A stretch of DNA of 64,000 nt from assembly GCF_019649055.1 (NCBI RefSeq), contig NW_026570230.1, positions 682,001-746,000 of the forward strand, given 5' to 3'. The notes below the pieces were generated by a model. It was not told the DNA's origin. It saw nothing but the letters and a program-made list of their open reading frames with translations, and ran no database searches. Source of the DNA: Paramacrobiotus metropolitanus. Taxonomy: Eukaryota > Tardigrada > Eutardigrada > Parachela > Macrobiotidae. Positions 63,281 through 64,000 of the stretch are shown here, piece by piece. Both the position numbers and the translations under genes were made by a program. Position 1 is the first letter of the stretch, and every line of letters begins with the position of its first letter.

Positions 63281-64000
63281 TTATTCTGCGACTCGGGCCG
63301 TCCGGGTTAAGGTACGGCTTAAGGCGATCGACACATACAGTGTGTTCAACCCGGTGTCCCGCTCTCGGATCCAGTAAGTATTCGGCTTAGGTATGCCGAT
63401 GACAATGTAGACGCCTTCGAACTTGTGTGGATTAGTCGGGTCGTCTACCATATTCTTCAGGGTGACCAAGTCCCGCTTCTTGAACTCGCCCTGCGACTTC
63501 TTTTTGTTGTAGATGGCCGCATCCCTCAGGAACCCTTCTTCGATTTGCGTTTTTGCTATTTCATGCGCCCTGTTCAGGCGCTGCTGCATCCTCTGGACAT
63601 AACGTTCGTTAGTCGTAAAAGTCTCTGGGACGTTGGTCCCAGCGAGGACGTCTTGCGGTATCGTCATTTCTCGTCCAAACAGCATATGGTATGGCGAGAA
63701 TCCAGTGGTTGCGTGAACGGCACGGTTCATGCCGGAAATCACGTATGGTAGGGCCCGGTGCCAACGATGTTCGTCGCCGGCGCCGCCAAAGTTTCGAATT
63801 CCGTCCCAGATGGTCTGCATCTGGCGTTCGACTTGGCCTTGGCCCTCTGGATGATAAGCGGATCCGAAGGTCTGCTCGATGCCGAAGATTTTCGCCACTT
63901 TGGCGAAGGATTTTGCCGTAAAATGCGTGCCCCGGTCGGAGTGCATGGTATGCGGCATGCCGTATTTTAGTACGACTTCTTCGACAAAGAACTTCTCAAA
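63281..64000 (-). CDS. Ty3/Gypsy-type integrase, C-terminal part, cut by the window edge
   Basis: Open from the window edge to a TAA at 63281. Contains the second catalytic Asp (MHSDRGTHFTAKSF) and the catalytic Glu (YHPEGQGQVERQMQT). The usual ATTGFSPYHMLFGR motif follows, then a GPY/F-like C-terminal region (FEGVYIVIGIPKPNTYWIR). The first catalytic Asp and the reverse transcriptase would lie beyond 64000. No frameshift is seen in this part. The enzyme would insert the reverse-transcribed element. Confidence 0.92.
   Translation of the reverse strand, partial: FEKFFVEEVVLKYGMPHTMHSDRGTHFTAKSFAKVAKIFGIEQTFGSAYHPEGQGQVERQMQTIWDGIRNFGGAGDEHRWHRALPYVISGMNRAVHATTGFSPYHMLFGREMTIPQDVLAGTNVPETFTTNERYVQRMQQRLNRAHEIAKTQIEEGFLRDAAIYNKKKSQGEFKKRDLVTLKNMVDDPTNPHKFEGVYIVIGIPKPNTYWIRERDTGLNTLYVSIALSRTLTRTARVAE

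Larger units (their letters stand above)
51150..64000 (-). mobile_element. GC-rich Ty3/Gypsy-type retroelement-like block, 5' part beyond the window
   Basis: All coding potential is on the minus strand: integrase at the right edge, then an AT-hook ORF, a >7-kb chain of damaged proline-rich frames, a short Cys-containing ORF, a 356-codon ORF, and about 1.7 kb of non-coding GC-rich DNA with internal repeats that could be a long terminal repeat. Base composition and codon usage differ visibly from the host DNA to the left. About 10 kb of reading frames after the integrase is far more than a usual env gene. No LTR pair or target duplication can be tested because the other end is outside. It could be an unusually long Gypsy relative or a chimera of an integrase with another foreign element. 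Confidence 0.6.

Noticed and set aside
1-64000. CRISPR arrays, bacterial operons, rRNA or tRNA genes
   Set aside because: No regularly spaced identical repeats and no recognisable RNA-gene cores; splice sites and gene families show eukaryotic nuclear DNA.

Overview
The window is metazoan nuclear DNA. Host genes are short exons separated by introns of roughly 60-340 bp with ordinary GT..AG borders. They include a coiled-coil gene, a leucine-rich-repeat gene, F-box-like genes, a rhodopsin-like GPCR and a Crinkler/RHS-type NTPase-nuclease, set in AT-rich intergenic DNA with many small inverted repeats. The F-box-like family resembles a family I recall from tardigrades, so a tardigrade host is my best guess. 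That is recall and inference, not something the sequence proves.

Layout. Positions 1-13.9 kb are host DNA: a spliced coiled-coil gene (1.1-1.4 kb), an inverted duplication of a gene fragment (2.6-3.8 kb), decayed duplicated coding remnants (8.6-11.3 kb) and a two-exon gene (12.1-12.8 kb). Positions 13949-28936 form one 14,988-bp Polinton/Maverick element. It has inverted terminal repeats whose first 29 bp are identical, and a perfect 6-bp target duplication (CTGGTG) on both sides. Positions 29-50 kb are host DNA with LRR, coiled-coil, Crinkler-like, F-box-like and GPCR genes plus a pogo-like remnant. From about 51.15 kb to the window edge is a visibly GC-richer block on the minus strand. It carries a Ty3/Gypsy-type integrase (cut by the window edge), an AT-hook ORF and a long chain of proline-rich, damaged reading frames.

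The Polinton is the centre of interest. Its morphogenesis set is complete: packaging ATPase, penton, major capsid protein, adenovirus-type protease and two small membrane-active-like proteins, plus a chromodomain integrase. No protein-primed DNA polymerase B can be seen. Its left end carries cellular-looking genes: a two-BIR/RING IAP, a TATA-binding-protein homologue split into its two symmetric halves by a TGATG stop/start overlap, and, at the right, an intron-containing divergent histone H2A. The promoter of the TBP-like gene has a 17-bp inverted repeat placed symmetrically around its TATA box. TBP plus H2A plus IAP suggests an element that brings its own promoter-recognition and chromatin factors and blocks host cell death. 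Several structural genes carry frameshifts (ATPase, integrase, capsid, proline-rich protein, H2A), so this copy is probably inactive, or partly affected by assembly indels.
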